64,000 nucleotides of DNA from Candidatus Thalassarchaeum betae (GCA_003193925.1 PSPG01000007.1:13612-77611); one strand, 5' to 3'. Numbered from the stretch's first letter, positions 50,379-60,239 are shown. The notes: generated by a model not told the origin, from the letters alone. Program-made: numbers and translations.

Positions 50379-51856
50379 GACTCGTCGTAGATCGGCGTCT
50401 CGTCGAGGTACATCGCCAGATCGAACAGCCACCAAGTGATCAGATCGAAGGATTCCACAAGGTTCTGCACCCCTGTGGCGTTGTCGGTCACCATCATGTC
50501 GATCATCGTGTCGAGCGTGTCGCAGGGTGCGTGGTAGCAGTCAGAGCCTCCTGTCAGGGAGCCGAAGTCCATCGATACCACACCGAGCTGGTCAGCTACC
50601 CTCTCGTAATCGCTCCTGCCCCTTTGCGACTCGTGCACCGATATCGAGAGCCTCTTCTGGTCGCTGGAGTCCACGTCCTTCATCGAGGCGTAGCCCTCGG
50701 TGTTGTAGATCTCCCTGCCTAGGCGCAGAGCCTCGGCGATGTCATTGTTGTTCGAGCCGACCCACTCGGTCAGCCTGATCATGGGCCACTGCTCGTTGAT
50801 CTGGTTGTCAGTCTCAGGTATGATATCGACTACGAGGGTGTAGTAACCCGGCCAGTTGGTACCGACTGCGTCCGCGTTGAGGTAGTTCGACAGGGTGACT
50901 CCCGACGGGATGTTCTCTATCCATCTGTCGACGCCGTCGTAGCCGTTCTCCTCGTTGGACCAGAAGCACACGACGAGGGTCCTGCGGTGGTCGAACTGCG
51001 CGAGGCCCCTGGCTGCCTCGAGTACCAGAGCCACGCCAGCGCCGTTGTCGTGCGCTCCGATGTGGGTTCCGCCGCCCGGCGGGCTTCCCGCCTCGGCGAT
51101 GTCGAGGTGCGCGCCGAGGACTAGCCACTCGTCGGGGACCATTGTTCCCTCCTTGTAGCCGCAGACATTGACCGCGTAGGAGAAGTCGGAGATCCAGTAA
51201 CGGTGGATTTGCGTGTCGTAGCCCATCCCCTGCAGCTCGCCCTGCATGAAATTCACGGCCCTGATGTACGTCGGATCGTACAGCGTGAACGGGCCCCAGC
51301 GCTCGTTGTACCCCGAGTCGAGATCGGTGAAGACCTCCATCCACTCGTAGATGCTCAGCCCGTCGATGATGCCGGTGCTGTGCAGAGCCCCCTCCTCAAC
51401 CGTGTAGCCCGACTCGTTCTCCCTCAGCACCGGGTGCTCGAGGTAGGGGTACGCCGAGTCATCGAACTCGCTCGAGTTGAACCACTCGGACCAACTCTGG
51501 TTGGTCGCTCGCAGCGGCCAGCCATCGCGGCCGAGCTCGCCGAGCAGGAAGTGTGCCGAAGCCAGATTCGACGGCGCCAGCATCTCGATGGTGGTCGTTC
51601 CCGCCCCATCGAAGTCGAGCGTCGTCCCGTTGACGACGTATCCCGATTCGGCGTCGATGACGAGGTAGGGGACATGGACGCTCATAGAGCTGGAAGAGCT
51701 GAACTCGACTGACTGGAAGTGCGCGCCCAGCAGCACCTCGGGAGATATGCTGAGGTCCTCGGAGCGTATCGAGGATTCCTCCTCGAAGGAGTAGCATCCG
51801 GAAAGGGAAGTGGCTAGGATGACGAGGGCGATGCAGAGCGCTGCGATACGAGGCAT
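50375..51856 (-). CDS. M28 family zinc peptidase, probable lipoprotein
   Basis: A 493-residue exported peptidase. The signal ends in a lipobox (ILATSLSGCYSF), so the protein is probably lipid-anchored outside the cell. The M28 metal ligands are seen in order: LGAHLD, AHDNGAGVA, WSNEENGYDG, and YHAPCDTLD near the C terminus, with the Glu of NEENG acting as base or ligand. The family cuts N-terminal amino acids from peptides or the C-terminal Glu of folates; an aminopeptidase is most likely here. It complements the subtilase at 305. Starts diverge from taw1 with 125 nt between. Confidence 0.88.
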   Translation of the reverse strand: MPRIAALCIALVILATSLSGCYSFEEESSIRSEDLSISPEVLLGAHFQSVEFSSSSSMSVHVPYLVIDAESGYVVNGTTLDFDGAGTTTIEMLAPSNLASAHFLLGELGRDGWPLRATNQSWSEWFNSSEFDDSAYPYLEHPVLRENESGYTVEEGALHSTGIIDGLSIYEWMEVFTDLDSGYNERWGPFTLYDPTYIRAVNFMQGELQGMGYDTQIHRYWISDFSYAVNVCGYKEGTMVPDEWLVLGAHLDIAEAGSPPGGGTHIGAHDNGAGVALVLEAARGLAQFDHRRTLVVCFWSNEENGYDGVDRWIENIPSGVTLSNYLNADAVGTNWPGYYTLVVDIIPETDNQINEQWPMIRLTEWVGSNNNDIAEALRLGREIYNTEGYASMKDVDSSDQKRLSISVHESQRGRSDYERVADQLGVVSMDFGSLTGGSDCYHAPCDTLDTMIDMMVTDNATGVQNLVESFDLITWWLFDLAMYLDETPIYDES

Positions 51857-51981
51857 CGTCTGCGGATTGGCGCTGGCTGTATATCAGTTGAGTCGGACAG
51901 GGCAGTTTCAAGACCGAATGTCCCTACGCGAGCCTGCCCTGACACCGCCCCTCTGGGGGGTGCGGAGTCGGAGGTGAGGAC

Positions 51982-52998
51982 ATGCAGAGCCCGATAACGC
52001 GCATAGAGCCGAAGATAGCGGCGCGTCTGTCCAAGCAGAAGTACCAGCTCGTCGGTGAGCACGGTGGCGTCAAGGTCTGCCACTGGACCAAGCAGAGCCT
52101 GATCAACGACCGCTCGTGCTACAAGGGCACCTTCTACGGCATCGAGAGCCATGGCTGCATGCAGATGGCTCCCAACGTGGATACCTGCAACCTCGCCTGC
52201 ACATACTGCTGGAGGGAGCCTCACTCGGACACGCTGCACAAGATCGACGACGACCCGTACGAGCTGTTCCTCGAATCGGTCCGCGGCCACCGTCGCCTCC
52301 TAACTGGATACGGAGGCAATCCGAAGGCCGACCCCGAGAAGTTTCGCGAGGCGCAGAACCCCAAGCACGTGGCCATCTCACTCAACGGCGAACCGACGCT
52401 CTACTCTCGTCTCGGGGAGTTCCTCGATATCTGCCACCAGCACGGAGTCTCGACCTTCCTCGTCACCAACGGCAGCCTGCCCAAGGTCATCGAGAGACTC
52501 GACCCTCTGCCCACTCAACTCTACGTCAGCGTGGATGCGCCCAACAAGGAGATCTTCGACCGGCTTTGCAAACCGAAGTTCGACAAGGCCGCGTTCCACA
52601 AACTGGAGCAGACTCTGGAACTGCTACCGAGCCTCGACACCCGCACCGTGTGCCGCCACACACTGATCAAGGGTGAATCGCTGGGCCACCACGAGGACTA
52701 CGCGCGCCTCGACAACATCGCCGACCCGGATTTCATCGAGGCCAAGGGGTACGTGTACGTCGGCAACAGCCGCAACAACCTGGTCATCGAGAACATGCCC
52801 AGCCATCAGGATGTTCTCGACTTCTCGCACCGCCTAGCGCCACTCATCGGCCGAGAGGTGCTCTCTGACCGCAGGGAGAGTCGAGTTGCACTGATTGGTA
52901 AGGAGATGATCCCGATTACCCTGCCAGAGAAGGTGCGCGAGCTGCCGAGGGACCTCGGCATCGCCAAGCCGCAGCGATATGTGCTGCCTCAGGCCTGA
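51982..52998 (+). CDS. taw1: tRNA 4-demethylwyosine synthase Taw1/TYW1
   Basis: A 338-residue radical SAM enzyme that condenses pyruvate carbons with m1G37 of tRNA-Phe to give 4-demethylwyosine. The radical SAM cluster is Cys69, Cys73, Cys76 (CNLACTYC). A second cluster is expected from Cys33, Cys46 and Cys59, whose 13-residue spacing equals that of Cys26/39/52 in M. jannaschii TYW1 as I recall it. FYGIESHGCMQM is also typical. The start ATG has GGAGGTGAGGACATG, a near-ideal SD. It lies 12 kb from taw2, the next enzyme. Confidence 0.95.
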   Translation: MQSPITRIEPKIAARLSKQKYQLVGEHGGVKVCHWTKQSLINDRSCYKGTFYGIESHGCMQMAPNVDTCNLACTYCWREPHSDTLHKIDDDPYELFLESVRGHRRLLTGYGGNPKADPEKFREAQNPKHVAISLNGEPTLYSRLGEFLDICHQHGVSTFLVTNGSLPKVIERLDPLPTQLYVSVDAPNKEIFDRLCKPKFDKAAFHKLEQTLELLPSLDTRTVCRHTLIKGESLGHHEDYARLDNIADPDFIEAKGYVYVGNSRNNLVIENMPSHQDVLDFSHRLAPLIGREVLSDRRESRVALIGKEMIPITLPEKVRELPRDLGIAKPQRYVLPQA

Positions 52999-53985
52999 TC
53001 ATTGCTTGGGCCGCGACGAGCCGCAATCCGGACAGCGGTTCGAATCATCATCGGCGTACTCGTGACCGCAGGCCGGGCAATTCTCCACGTAGGCCCGGTC
53101 TGAACCAGCTGCTGCTGTGGCTGCCGCGTCCTCTGATTGCAGAACTATCCGACCCGGCTCCAATTCGCCCACCGTGTAGCGCCCGGGCCCGCCGAGCTCT
53201 AGGAGGATGTCTGGCGGGAAGCTGACTGTCCCGAGTTCGTCTACCAACAATTCACGGCTCTGGCTGAGGGCATCAAACTCCACTCCCTCGCCATGCTGAG
53301 CGACGAAGCGGCCGTCGCGCAATTCGAGTGAGCGATCAGCGAAATCACCTACATCTCGACTGTGTGTGACCATCAGGAAGGCTACATCCTCCTCCTCGTG
53401 CAACTCGCGGAACAACTCGAGCACGCTTTGTGAAGTGAACGGATCCAGAGATCCGGTGGGCTCGTCAGCGAGTATCAGGCGTGGCTTCGTTATCAGCGCC
53501 CTCGCGATAGCGACACGTTGCTGCTCACCACCCGACAAGTGTTCGGGCAGCGCCTTCATTCGCGGAACCATCCCGAGCCTGTCGAGAACAGCGATGGCTC
53601 GCCTCTTCGCCTCGGGAGCAGGCACACCGGCATGACGCAGTGGATGCATCACATTGTCCAAGCCTGAGAGGTGTGGCAGTAGGTTTCCCTCTTGGAAGAT
53701 GAACGAGACTGTCGAGCGACGATGCTCGACCAAATCGCTGCCTTCCAACTTCGTCAGATCGGTTCCACCGAGGAACACCCGCCCGGCGGTGGGAGTCATG
53801 AGCCCACCGAGGGATTTGAGCAGGGTCGACTTGCCTGAACCGGAAGGTCCGACGACTGCCACGGCCTCACCTTGGCCAACCTCGATGGATAGTCCGCGCA
53901 GAGCCACGACATTGCCTTCCTCCGACTTCGATTCATAGACGTGGTACAGCGAATTGGCTTCGAGAATCGGAGTCGGGTTGACCAT
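52999..53985 (-). CDS. ABC transporter ATPase with C-terminal zinc ribbon
   Basis: A 328-residue ATPase. Walker A GPSGSGKST, signature LSGGEQQR and Walker B LILADEPTGSLDPF identify the ABC family, closest to MacB/LolD-type exporters. After about residue 225 an extra 100 residues end in CPACGHEYADDDSNRCPDCG, four Cys in two CPxC pairs that look like a rubredoxin-type zinc ribbon; this addition is unusual for an ABC ATPase. The start ATG 53985 has GGGGGAGTGA upstream and lies just after the FtsX gene stop. Together with the genes at 53988 and 57047 it forms one operon with two ATPases. Confidence 0.87.
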   Translation of the reverse strand: MVNPTPILEANSLYHVYESKSEEGNVVALRGLSIEVGQGEAVAVVGPSGSGKSTLLKSLGGLMTPTAGRVFLGGTDLTKLEGSDLVEHRRSTVSFIFQEGNLLPHLSGLDNVMHPLRHAGVPAPEAKRRAIAVLDRLGMVPRMKALPEHLSGGEQQRVAIARALITKPRLILADEPTGSLDPFTSQSVLELFRELHEEEDVAFLMVTHSRDVGDFADRSLELRDGRFVAQHGEGVEFDALSQSRELLVDELGTVSFPPDILLELGGPGRYTVGELEPGRIVLQSEDAAATAAAGSDRAYVENCPACGHEYADDDSNRCPDCGSSRPKQ

Positions 53986-53987
53986 CT

Positions 53988-56900
53988 TCACTCCCCCTTC
54001 AGGACCGTTGCCAGATCCGCGCCTATCGCCTTACGAGTAGTTATCACGAGAGCCACCAGAACCGCCAGCAGCAGGATTCCCCCGACTTGCAGCAATTCTG
54101 CGAACGGCCAGACCAGATCCCGATTGATCAGGCTGGTCGAGCCTCCAAAGACTTGGAAGATGAGCCCGAAGAGATTGAACAAGCCATTGAACGAGTATGA
54201 GATTCCGATACCGAGAAGCCCTCCGAGAGCCATGCTGACGATTGTAATCGATAGAATCTCGAAGAGCACTAGCCGCATCACCTGAGATGGGCTCGCGCCA
54301 ATGGCCTGCAGGATGCTGAGCTCCTTGCGGCGCTGGCTGAGAACCAGACTCAGGAAGACGAATGACGAAGCGACTGCAGCCAGCGCTGAGACGACGAATT
54401 GCAGGCTCAGCAGGCCGGGTGTTCCATAGATTAGCCCACCATTCTTCTCGACGTCTCGGTGGGCTGAGGACCAATCCTGAACGCTGGCCACCGAACTATC
54501 GGTCGAAAGTTGGACAGAGAGGTCGCGCAGGTGCTCGCCATCGTCGTCGTAAGCGTTCTGTCCGAGGTCGAAGAACCAGATTGTCGAGAGAATCTGATTG
54601 TCCGCAGGGACGAGCGGTCCCGCCCATGCTCGAGCGGTCTCTTCGCCGATCAGAATCGCATTTTCCGCTCCGGACAGATCCATTCCGGGAACCCAATTGT
54701 GGTTGCCGACGTCCTCGAGGGTCATATTGGTGGTCTCACCGGAGAAGAAATTTTCCAAAGCAAATGAGTATGAGTTTCCGGTGCTGACATCGAGTGACCA
54801 TCTAGCTTCATCGCCATGGGTGAATGTGCCGATCCTCCTCAGATCCGCCTTGGCCGCGTTCAGGTCATCACCCGGCAGAGCCTGTGCTGTCCAATACAGC
54901 ATGTCCAGTGCTTCATCTGTAACAATCCAGACAGGGGCGCCTACGAATTCATCGTCTGTCAAAGTGGCATAGTATTGCAGGACCGTTGCTGCACTGACCG
55001 TTGCTGAATGAGAACTGTCTCCGGAATCCCATGCGGTTGTCACCATCGAGATGGCTTGGGATTCGAACACCGGTGATGCGAACACGACCTTGAGGTCGGC
55101 TCCGACTGCTTGGTCAGCCGTCTTCTCATCGACCGCCGTGCCAGTGTACCCCTGGACGGCTGCCATAGTCACGATGGAAAGAGTCAGTACGATAATGAGC
55201 GCCAATCGCCCGACTCCTTCGGCCGAGCCCGAACCCGAAAGGCCGCGTTTGACGTCCTTCAGAAGCGGAGTCTGGCCGAGTAAGTACTGCATCAGTTCAG
55301 GACCGCGCGAACCTAGACGGGAGAGCACGAGCGCCCCGCCGATCCACAAGAGGAATGGTCCGAATACTGCAAGCAGACCGTCGGCGAATGCATTGATGAT
55401 GATGCCTCCGCCGCTGTTGTAATCAGCGAACATCCTCCATTCCTCCATCACCGAATCGGTGAGGGCGATCAATCCGAGGCCGAATACAATCCAGTGCAGC
55501 CAATATCTCGGCTCCTTCTTCGCCGCGACATTGGCGACGCCCTCGCTGATCTCTGTCTCGAGGAAGGCCTTGGTACGCGCCCGCCCGAACAGCAGGGCGA
55601 TACCGACCGTAACCACCATGGTGCTGATCATCGCCTTGGTCGACAGCACCGGTGGGGGTCGCATGTCATCGAATCTGAATTCCATGAAGCCCGTCGCCGA
55701 GAGGACGAATGGGATCGCTGCGATCGCCAGCAGGTAACCCGCCAACCAGGCTGTCACCGAGAATACACCCATCTCGGCGAGGACCATCTTCGACAATCCG
55801 GCCGAAGAAGCTCCCATCACGCGATTGATGGCCACTTCTCGGCGGCGTTGCTCGAGGGAGAGGTGTAAACCGTAGATGAGTACTGCAAGGCTCAGGACGA
55901 TGATTGGGATCATGATGATGTAATCGAATCCCTGAACGAAGTAGAGTATGATGGTGAAGAAGCTGATGACCGAAGCCACCATGTCAACGGCACGCAGTTT
56001 CACGGTTTCCCCCGCGACCTCGTACTCACCTCCAATCTCTGACTGCCAGCCCCTCAGTTGGGACTCGGCCTCGGCGATGCTGCTCGTCGGCAGTGCGGAT
56101 CTGTCCATAGCGACTGCGAGATACGCGTGATCCCCAGCGATGATCTCCGACTTGTCATCCAGACTTATGAGATCCCAGGGCATGTAGACCGGCTGGTTGG
56201 AAATCAGTGGGCTGCTGAATGTCCTATCATCGTAGACAGCAGCCACTGTCAAATTCTCCAGAGTTATTGTGACTCGGCAATATTCGTGATCGTCGTTCTC
56301 CCTGTCGTTGAAGAGGTACTCGTAGACACCGATGGGATTGTCACCCTCGCATGGATCCGTTGTGTTCGCAGCATATGTGAAATTCAGTATAGTGAAGGTG
56401 TCTCCTACTTGCACCGACCCTGCTGCTGCGAGTGCCACGGGGATCACAACGCTGCGGTTGGTTACCGCCTCGGCGCCGGTCGAAGGCCATTCGCCTGAAA
56501 TGGTGCGGCTGGAATGTCGAGCATGCAATTCGCCATCGTATCCGCCATCACCGATGAGGCGAATCGGGCGGAAACCATTGGTGGGAGGTCCGTTCTCCCC
56601 CGATTCGGGAAACATGATGTCTACGTTTTCCCAATTACTGTCGGTGCCATTGATAGTCGTCAGTTGTAGAGGTTGAGCGTGGAATTGCCGATTTCCGAAG
56701 AAGCCAGCTCCGTATGTCGCTTGGCGGCCGGCGGCGATGGTGCAATCGAGTGCATCATCGATTTCCATTATCTGATCGCATAACGATTCCATCGCAATCG
56801 GATCGGTGATTCGCAAATTTGACAGCGAATGAAATTCGACGCGGTAATCGTACTCCTCGCCCTTTGTTCCCTCTTCTAGGAATGCGGACATCAGGCCCGA

Positions 56901-57047
56901 GCCGTATGCCAGCACGGTTGTGATAACTAGGCTTGCGAGAAAGACCCCGGAAAAGACAGCAGCCCCGCGTGCGCGCCCGCGCCAAGCGCTCAGCACAGCG
57001 ATTCTTGTCGCATCGGGCAAAGAAGCGATTCGGTCCTTGAAATCCAT
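53988..57047 (-). CDS. FtsX-like ABC transporter permease, ten-helix type
   Basis: A 1019-residue permease. A membrane helix near the N terminus (GAAVFSGVFLASLVITTVLAY) precedes a large outer domain of about 320 residues with NTT/NCT-like glycosylation candidates. An FtsX core follows (FIIILYFVQG-like helices, then LHLSLEQRRREVAINRVMGASSAGLSKMV). Four central helices, a second outer domain, and a second FtsX core (VLSQRRKELSILQAIGASPSQVM) complete the ten-helix pattern of LolCE/MacB-like exporters. Such systems move lipoproteins, peptides or siderophores with soluble periplasmic domains. The start is ATG 57047, overlapping the preceding TGA. Cargo unknown. Confidence 0.87.
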   Translation of the reverse strand: MDFKDRIASLPDATRIAVLSAWRGRARGAAVFSGVFLASLVITTVLAYGSGLMSAFLEEGTKGEEYDYRVEFHSLSNLRITDPIAMESLCDQIMEIDDALDCTIAAGRQATYGAGFFGNRQFHAQPLQLTTINGTDSNWENVDIMFPESGENGPPTNGFRPIRLIGDGGYDGELHARHSSRTISGEWPSTGAEAVTNRSVVIPVALAAAGSVQVGDTFTILNFTYAANTTDPCEGDNPIGVYEYLFNDRENDDHEYCRVTITLENLTVAAVYDDRTFSSPLISNQPVYMPWDLISLDDKSEIIAGDHAYLAVAMDRSALPTSSIAEAESQLRGWQSEIGGEYEVAGETVKLRAVDMVASVISFFTIILYFVQGFDYIIMIPIIVLSLAVLIYGLHLSLEQRRREVAINRVMGASSAGLSKMVLAEMGVFSVTAWLAGYLLAIAAIPFVLSATGFMEFRFDDMRPPPVLSTKAMISTMVVTVGIALLFGRARTKAFLETEISEGVANVAAKKEPRYWLHWIVFGLGLIALTDSVMEEWRMFADYNSGGGIIINAFADGLLAVFGPFLLWIGGALVLSRLGSRGPELMQYLLGQTPLLKDVKRGLSGSGSAEGVGRLALIIVLTLSIVTMAAVQGYTGTAVDEKTADQAVGADLKVVFASPVFESQAISMVTTAWDSGDSSHSATVSAATVLQYYATLTDDEFVGAPVWIVTDEALDMLYWTAQALPGDDLNAAKADLRRIGTFTHGDEARWSLDVSTGNSYSFALENFFSGETTNMTLEDVGNHNWVPGMDLSGAENAILIGEETARAWAGPLVPADNQILSTIWFFDLGQNAYDDDGEHLRDLSVQLSTDSSVASVQDWSSAHRDVEKNGGLIYGTPGLLSLQFVVSALAAVASSFVFLSLVLSQRRKELSILQAIGASPSQVMRLVLFEILSITIVSMALGGLLGIGISYSFNGLFNLFGLIFQVFGGSTSLINRDLVWPFAELLQVGGILLLAVLVALVITTRKAIGADLATVLKGE

Positions 57048-57745
57048 CACGCCTCACTCCACCAGGCTTCCTTGATGTCCGAAGCGGCTACCTTGCCGTC
57101 CCTCAGCAGAAGCATACGGTCCGCCTTCGAGGCTAGAACTGGATCGTGTGTGACCATGAGGACAGAAATCGCATCCTCGTGACAGAGTTCCTTGAACAAC
57201 TCAAGGGTCTCCTTGCCTGACTTGATGTCGAGATTGCCCGTCGGCTCGTCTGCTAGCAGGAGCGGGCGCGAGCCAGCGATGGCTCGTGCGATTGCCACGC
57301 GCTGGCGTTGGCCGCCGGACAATTCGTCCGGCTTGAACGTCTCACGATCGCCGAGGCCGACCCTATCGAGGGCGGTGCGTGCTTCCTCCTCGGCTGCACT
57401 CGATTCGAGTCCGGAGAGTTCGAGTGCGAGTGCGACATTGTCGAGTGCTGACAAGTGGTCGAGGAGATGGAAATCCTGGAATACCCAGCCGACTCCGTGG
57501 CGTCGAAGTTCAACCAGATTACGCGGGTGATCCATGCCAAAATGGAATTCAGCCAAATCAATCGAACCGGCGTCGGCCTCGAGCAAGCCGCCGATGATGT
57601 TGAGCAGGGTCGACTTTCCGCAGCCAGACGGACCCATGAGGGCCACTAGCTCACCTGGCTTCACCTCGAGGTCGATGCCTTCGAGAACTTCCAGTCTAGT
57701 GGCACCTGAACCGAAGCCCTTTCGCAGGTCCTCGACGCGCAGCAT
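57047..57745 (-). CDS. ABC transporter ATPase (LolD/MacB type)
   Basis: A 232-residue ATPase, the first gene of the three-gene export operon. Walker A GPSGCGKST, signature LSGGQRQRVAIARAI and Walker B PLLLADEPTGNLD are complete, and the DEPTGNLD form is typical of LolD/MacB ATPases. ATG 57745 follows GGGAGGTAGC, a strong SD; the frame also has an earlier ATG 12 nt upstream. AATTATCC about 30 nt upstream may serve as TATA box. The permease gene overlaps its stop by TGATG. Confidence 0.93.
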   Translation of the reverse strand: MLRVEDLRKGFGSGATRLEVLEGIDLEVKPGELVALMGPSGCGKSTLLNIIGGLLEADAGSIDLAEFHFGMDHPRNLVELRRHGVGWVFQDFHLLDHLSALDNVALALELSGLESSAAEEEARTALDRVGLGDRETFKPDELSGGQRQRVAIARAIAGSRPLLLADEPTGNLDIKSGKETLELFKELCHEDAISVLMVTHDPVLASKADRMLLLRDGKVAASDIKEAWWSEA

Positions 57746-57856
57746 GCTACCTCCCAATACAAACGGATAATTGCTGTTTCCCCAACACTATTCAGCGATT
57801 ACAAGGAGATTGACAAGAATGCCCCCCCTCCGGATGATGACTGTAGCCAAAGTGAG

Positions 57857-58936
57857 TCACTTGCATGCCGTATCATAAGCCCTGGAGAGTGCCTCGCCCT
57901 GTGCTTTCGGGCTCAGCGACGCCGTGACGTGTTCGATTAGTGATTCGTCTGGGTGTCTCGGTACCCCGCCCGCACGCTTCCATTCAGCGTGTATCCGGAC
58001 TACCTCATCCACCCAGGCCATCAAGTCGGTGGCAGACAGCAGGCACCTGTCAGGTATGACCTCGTTGTGCGCGGGAAGATTGGCTGCGATGACGGGGCAT
58101 CCGGCGGCCATAGCCTCTGCCGGAGGGTAGCCGAATCCCTCGGAGATGCTCGGGAACAGCAGCGCTTCGGCGTGCTGTAAGGCAGCGACGAGCTGTTCGT
58201 CAGACAACTCCACCTCGCTGCCGATGTGCAGCATGTGAATGTCCTGCGCCACCTCCTCGGGCAGGCTGGTGATGACGTCGCGCACGAAGTCCAGTCGCTT
58301 ACGTGGCTCGTCGCTTCCGACAGTGATGAGTAGACACTTCGAGTCGTCGTCGTGCTCGGTGAGTAGATCGCGTGAGCGCGGGTTGCCCTCTGGGTCCCAG
58401 TAGTCGAGGTCTATCTGGTGTCGGACTAGCGCGGTCGGCTTGCCCGGGAACATGCGCTCGACGTCCCTCTTCGTCATCTCTGAGATGCACATCAGGAGGT
58501 CCGCCCGCTCCAGCCCGGCCTTGAGGCGCTTGAGGTCGCGACGACGTAACAGACCTGGCCTCTGATCACCCACCGGGACGCTGATGTCGCCGGCCTTGAT
58601 CTCGCGGGGCCTGAGGTGGAAGAGGTCGTGGACGGTCACGACCACGGGTAGCTCACAATCCTCCGGGACGAGGTGGGCCTGCTCTTGGTCAGTGATGTGC
58701 AGGATGTCGGCATTCGAGCCCTCCATCGAGGTGGAGACGGATGCCGGGTGCTTGCGCCATCTGGTGAGCAGGCGGCTGGGCGCGAAATGCAGGATGGCGT
58801 GCTCGAGAGTGATGACCTTGGTCCAGCCTGGCACCAGAGCGCTTTGGAGCAGTGACTCGATTGCGTGGTGGGCGCGTCCCAGACCTGTGCTTGATGGCAG
58901 GGCAGCGCCGCGAGCCAGTACAACCCGCTTGACCAT
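57857..58936 (-). CDS. GT4 family glycosyltransferase
   Basis: A 359-residue enzyme. The second half shows LLITVGSDEPRKRLDFVRDVI, LQHAEALLFPSISEGFGYPPAEAMAAGCPVIAANL, the EGFGxPxxE donor-binding motif of GT4. An N-terminal HDLFHLRPREI loop is typical as well. It is divergent from another GT4 gene at 58988, and both probably act on the same surface polysaccharide or N-glycan. No membrane helix is predicted. Confidence 0.87.
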   Translation of the reverse strand: MVKRVVLARGAALPSSTGLGRAHHAIESLLQSALVPGWTKVITLEHAILHFAPSRLLTRWRKHPASVSTSMEGSNADILHITDQEQAHLVPEDCELPVVVTVHDLFHLRPREIKAGDISVPVGDQRPGLLRRRDLKRLKAGLERADLLMCISEMTKRDVERMFPGKPTALVRHQIDLDYWDPEGNPRSRDLLTEHDDDSKCLLITVGSDEPRKRLDFVRDVITSLPEEVAQDIHMLHIGSEVELSDEQLVAALQHAEALLFPSISEGFGYPPAEAMAAGCPVIAANLPAHNEVIPDRCLLSATDLMAWVDEVVRIHAEWKRAGGVPRHPDESLIEHVTASLSPKAQGEALSRAYDTACK

Positions 58937-58987
58937 GTGGCCACCAAGGCGTATCGGACTTAAACGAGGGCGGGTGATGGGTCAGGT

Positions 58988-60217
58988 ATGAAGAGTAATG
59001 GCGAGGGGGGTGCTGCGGTGGGCGAGCTCGTCGTGGCCAAGGGCAGTTTCGCAGCGATGGGCGGGGCTGAGCGCGACCTGATCCGCAACCTGCCGGCGCT
59101 CTCTCGGACGTTCTCGGTCAGCGTGGCTACGCTTCACCCGGTCCCCGAGCTGGAGTCCATTTGCTCGGAGCTCGGAGTTCACCTCATCAGCCCCAAGCAA
59201 CCATGGGAATTGCCCACCGGAGCCTTCGCTACCGTACTGGACACTGGGATGGACAACGCATCCGATGCTTGGGCAGGATGCCCCGGCCTGCTCGACGAGA
59301 TCGCCGGCTCGGATGCCGTGCACCTCGTGAGCGGTGACGGCAGCCTCGCGCTGCTCGAGCACGTGCCCGAGACGGTGGCTGTCCACCTGCACCTGCTCGA
59401 GCCGCATCGCGGACTGCACGAGGATGTGCTGCACCGCGAGGTCGACGGCTCGCCCAAGCGCAGCCTCGGCCTCACCAGCGCCCTGCTTTCGAGGGCGAGG
59501 CGGCGTGACATCGACGCCATCCGCGGCCTGAGCGACAGGCCTCGCTCTGCTATCAGCGGCAACTCGAGTTACACGGCCAGCCGCATCGGCGAGGTCTACG
59601 GCATCGAGGCGGGAGTGCTTCTGCCGAGCGTGGTCGCAGACGAGTTCCCTGTCAGGGCTTCCTCGGACGAGCCCGCCTCGGTGGGCGATATGTCCGGGCC
59701 GTACGTGGTCAGCGTCGGCCGAGCCAGTTGGGTCAAGGGTACTTGGGAATCCATCTCGATGCTTGCCGGCAGTGGCCTGGCGCTGGCTCACGTCGGGGGC
59801 GGAGATGACGGTGATCTGACCCGCCTCCGGGATTACGCCGAATCGTGCGACGTCGGACTATGGGTCGCACCGCATCTCAGCTCACTCGAGATGGCTTCGC
59901 TGATGCGTGGCGCCAGAGCGGTCGTCAGCATGGCGCACGCCGAGCCCTTCGGACTCACCCCTATCGAGGCGTTCTCCGTCGGTACACCAGCCCTCTTCGT
60001 CGATGAGGGTGGCTTCCGCGACACGGTGGTCGACGGTGTCAACGGCCGCCTTCTGGTACGCGACGACCGAGCGGCTTGGCAGGACGCGCTGGAGCAAGCC
60101 GCGGATGCGGAAACCCGTGCTCGCTGGGCCAAATGGGGGCGCGCTAGCATAGCGGAGCTTGGCCTCAGCCCGGAGGCGCATTCCAACCGCTTGACGGCGA
60201 TTCTAGGCGTCCTTTGA
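58988..60217 (+). CDS. GT4-like glycosyltransferase
   Basis: A 409-residue enzyme starting at ATG 58988, whose first 14 residues are polar; a later GTG would remove them. The N-terminal domain has GGAERDLIRNL, and the C-terminal domain YVVSVGRASWVKGTWESI and MRGARAVVSMAHAEPFGLTPIEAFSVGTPALFVDEGG, the EPFGLTPIE motif of GT4. The intermediate stretch is less typical (LTSALLSRARRRDIDAIRGLS). Its start is 52 nt from that of the divergent GT4 gene. A hairpin follows its stop. Confidence 0.82.
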   Translation: MKSNGEGGAAVGELVVAKGSFAAMGGAERDLIRNLPALSRTFSVSVATLHPVPELESICSELGVHLISPKQPWELPTGAFATVLDTGMDNASDAWAGCPGLLDEIAGSDAVHLVSGDGSLALLEHVPETVAVHLHLLEPHRGLHEDVLHREVDGSPKRSLGLTSALLSRARRRDIDAIRGLSDRPRSAISGNSSYTASRIGEVYGIEAGVLLPSVVADEFPVRASSDEPASVGDMSGPYVVSVGRASWVKGTWESISMLAGSGLALAHVGGGDDGDLTRLRDYAESCDVGLWVAPHLSSLEMASLMRGARAVVSMAHAEPFGLTPIEAFSVGTPALFVDEGGFRDTVVDGVNGRLLVRDDRAAWQDALEQAADAETRARWAKWGRASIAELGLSPEAHSNRLTAILGVL

Positions 60218-60220
60218 TGT

Positions 60221-60239
60221 CCTGACACTGTGTGTCAGG
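60221..60239 (+). terminator. 8-bp hairpin after the GT4 gene
   Basis: CCTGACAC and GTGTCAGG pair perfectly around a 3-nt loop, 4 nt after the stop codon. There is no T-run, so termination is inferred from position only. Confidence 0.4.
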
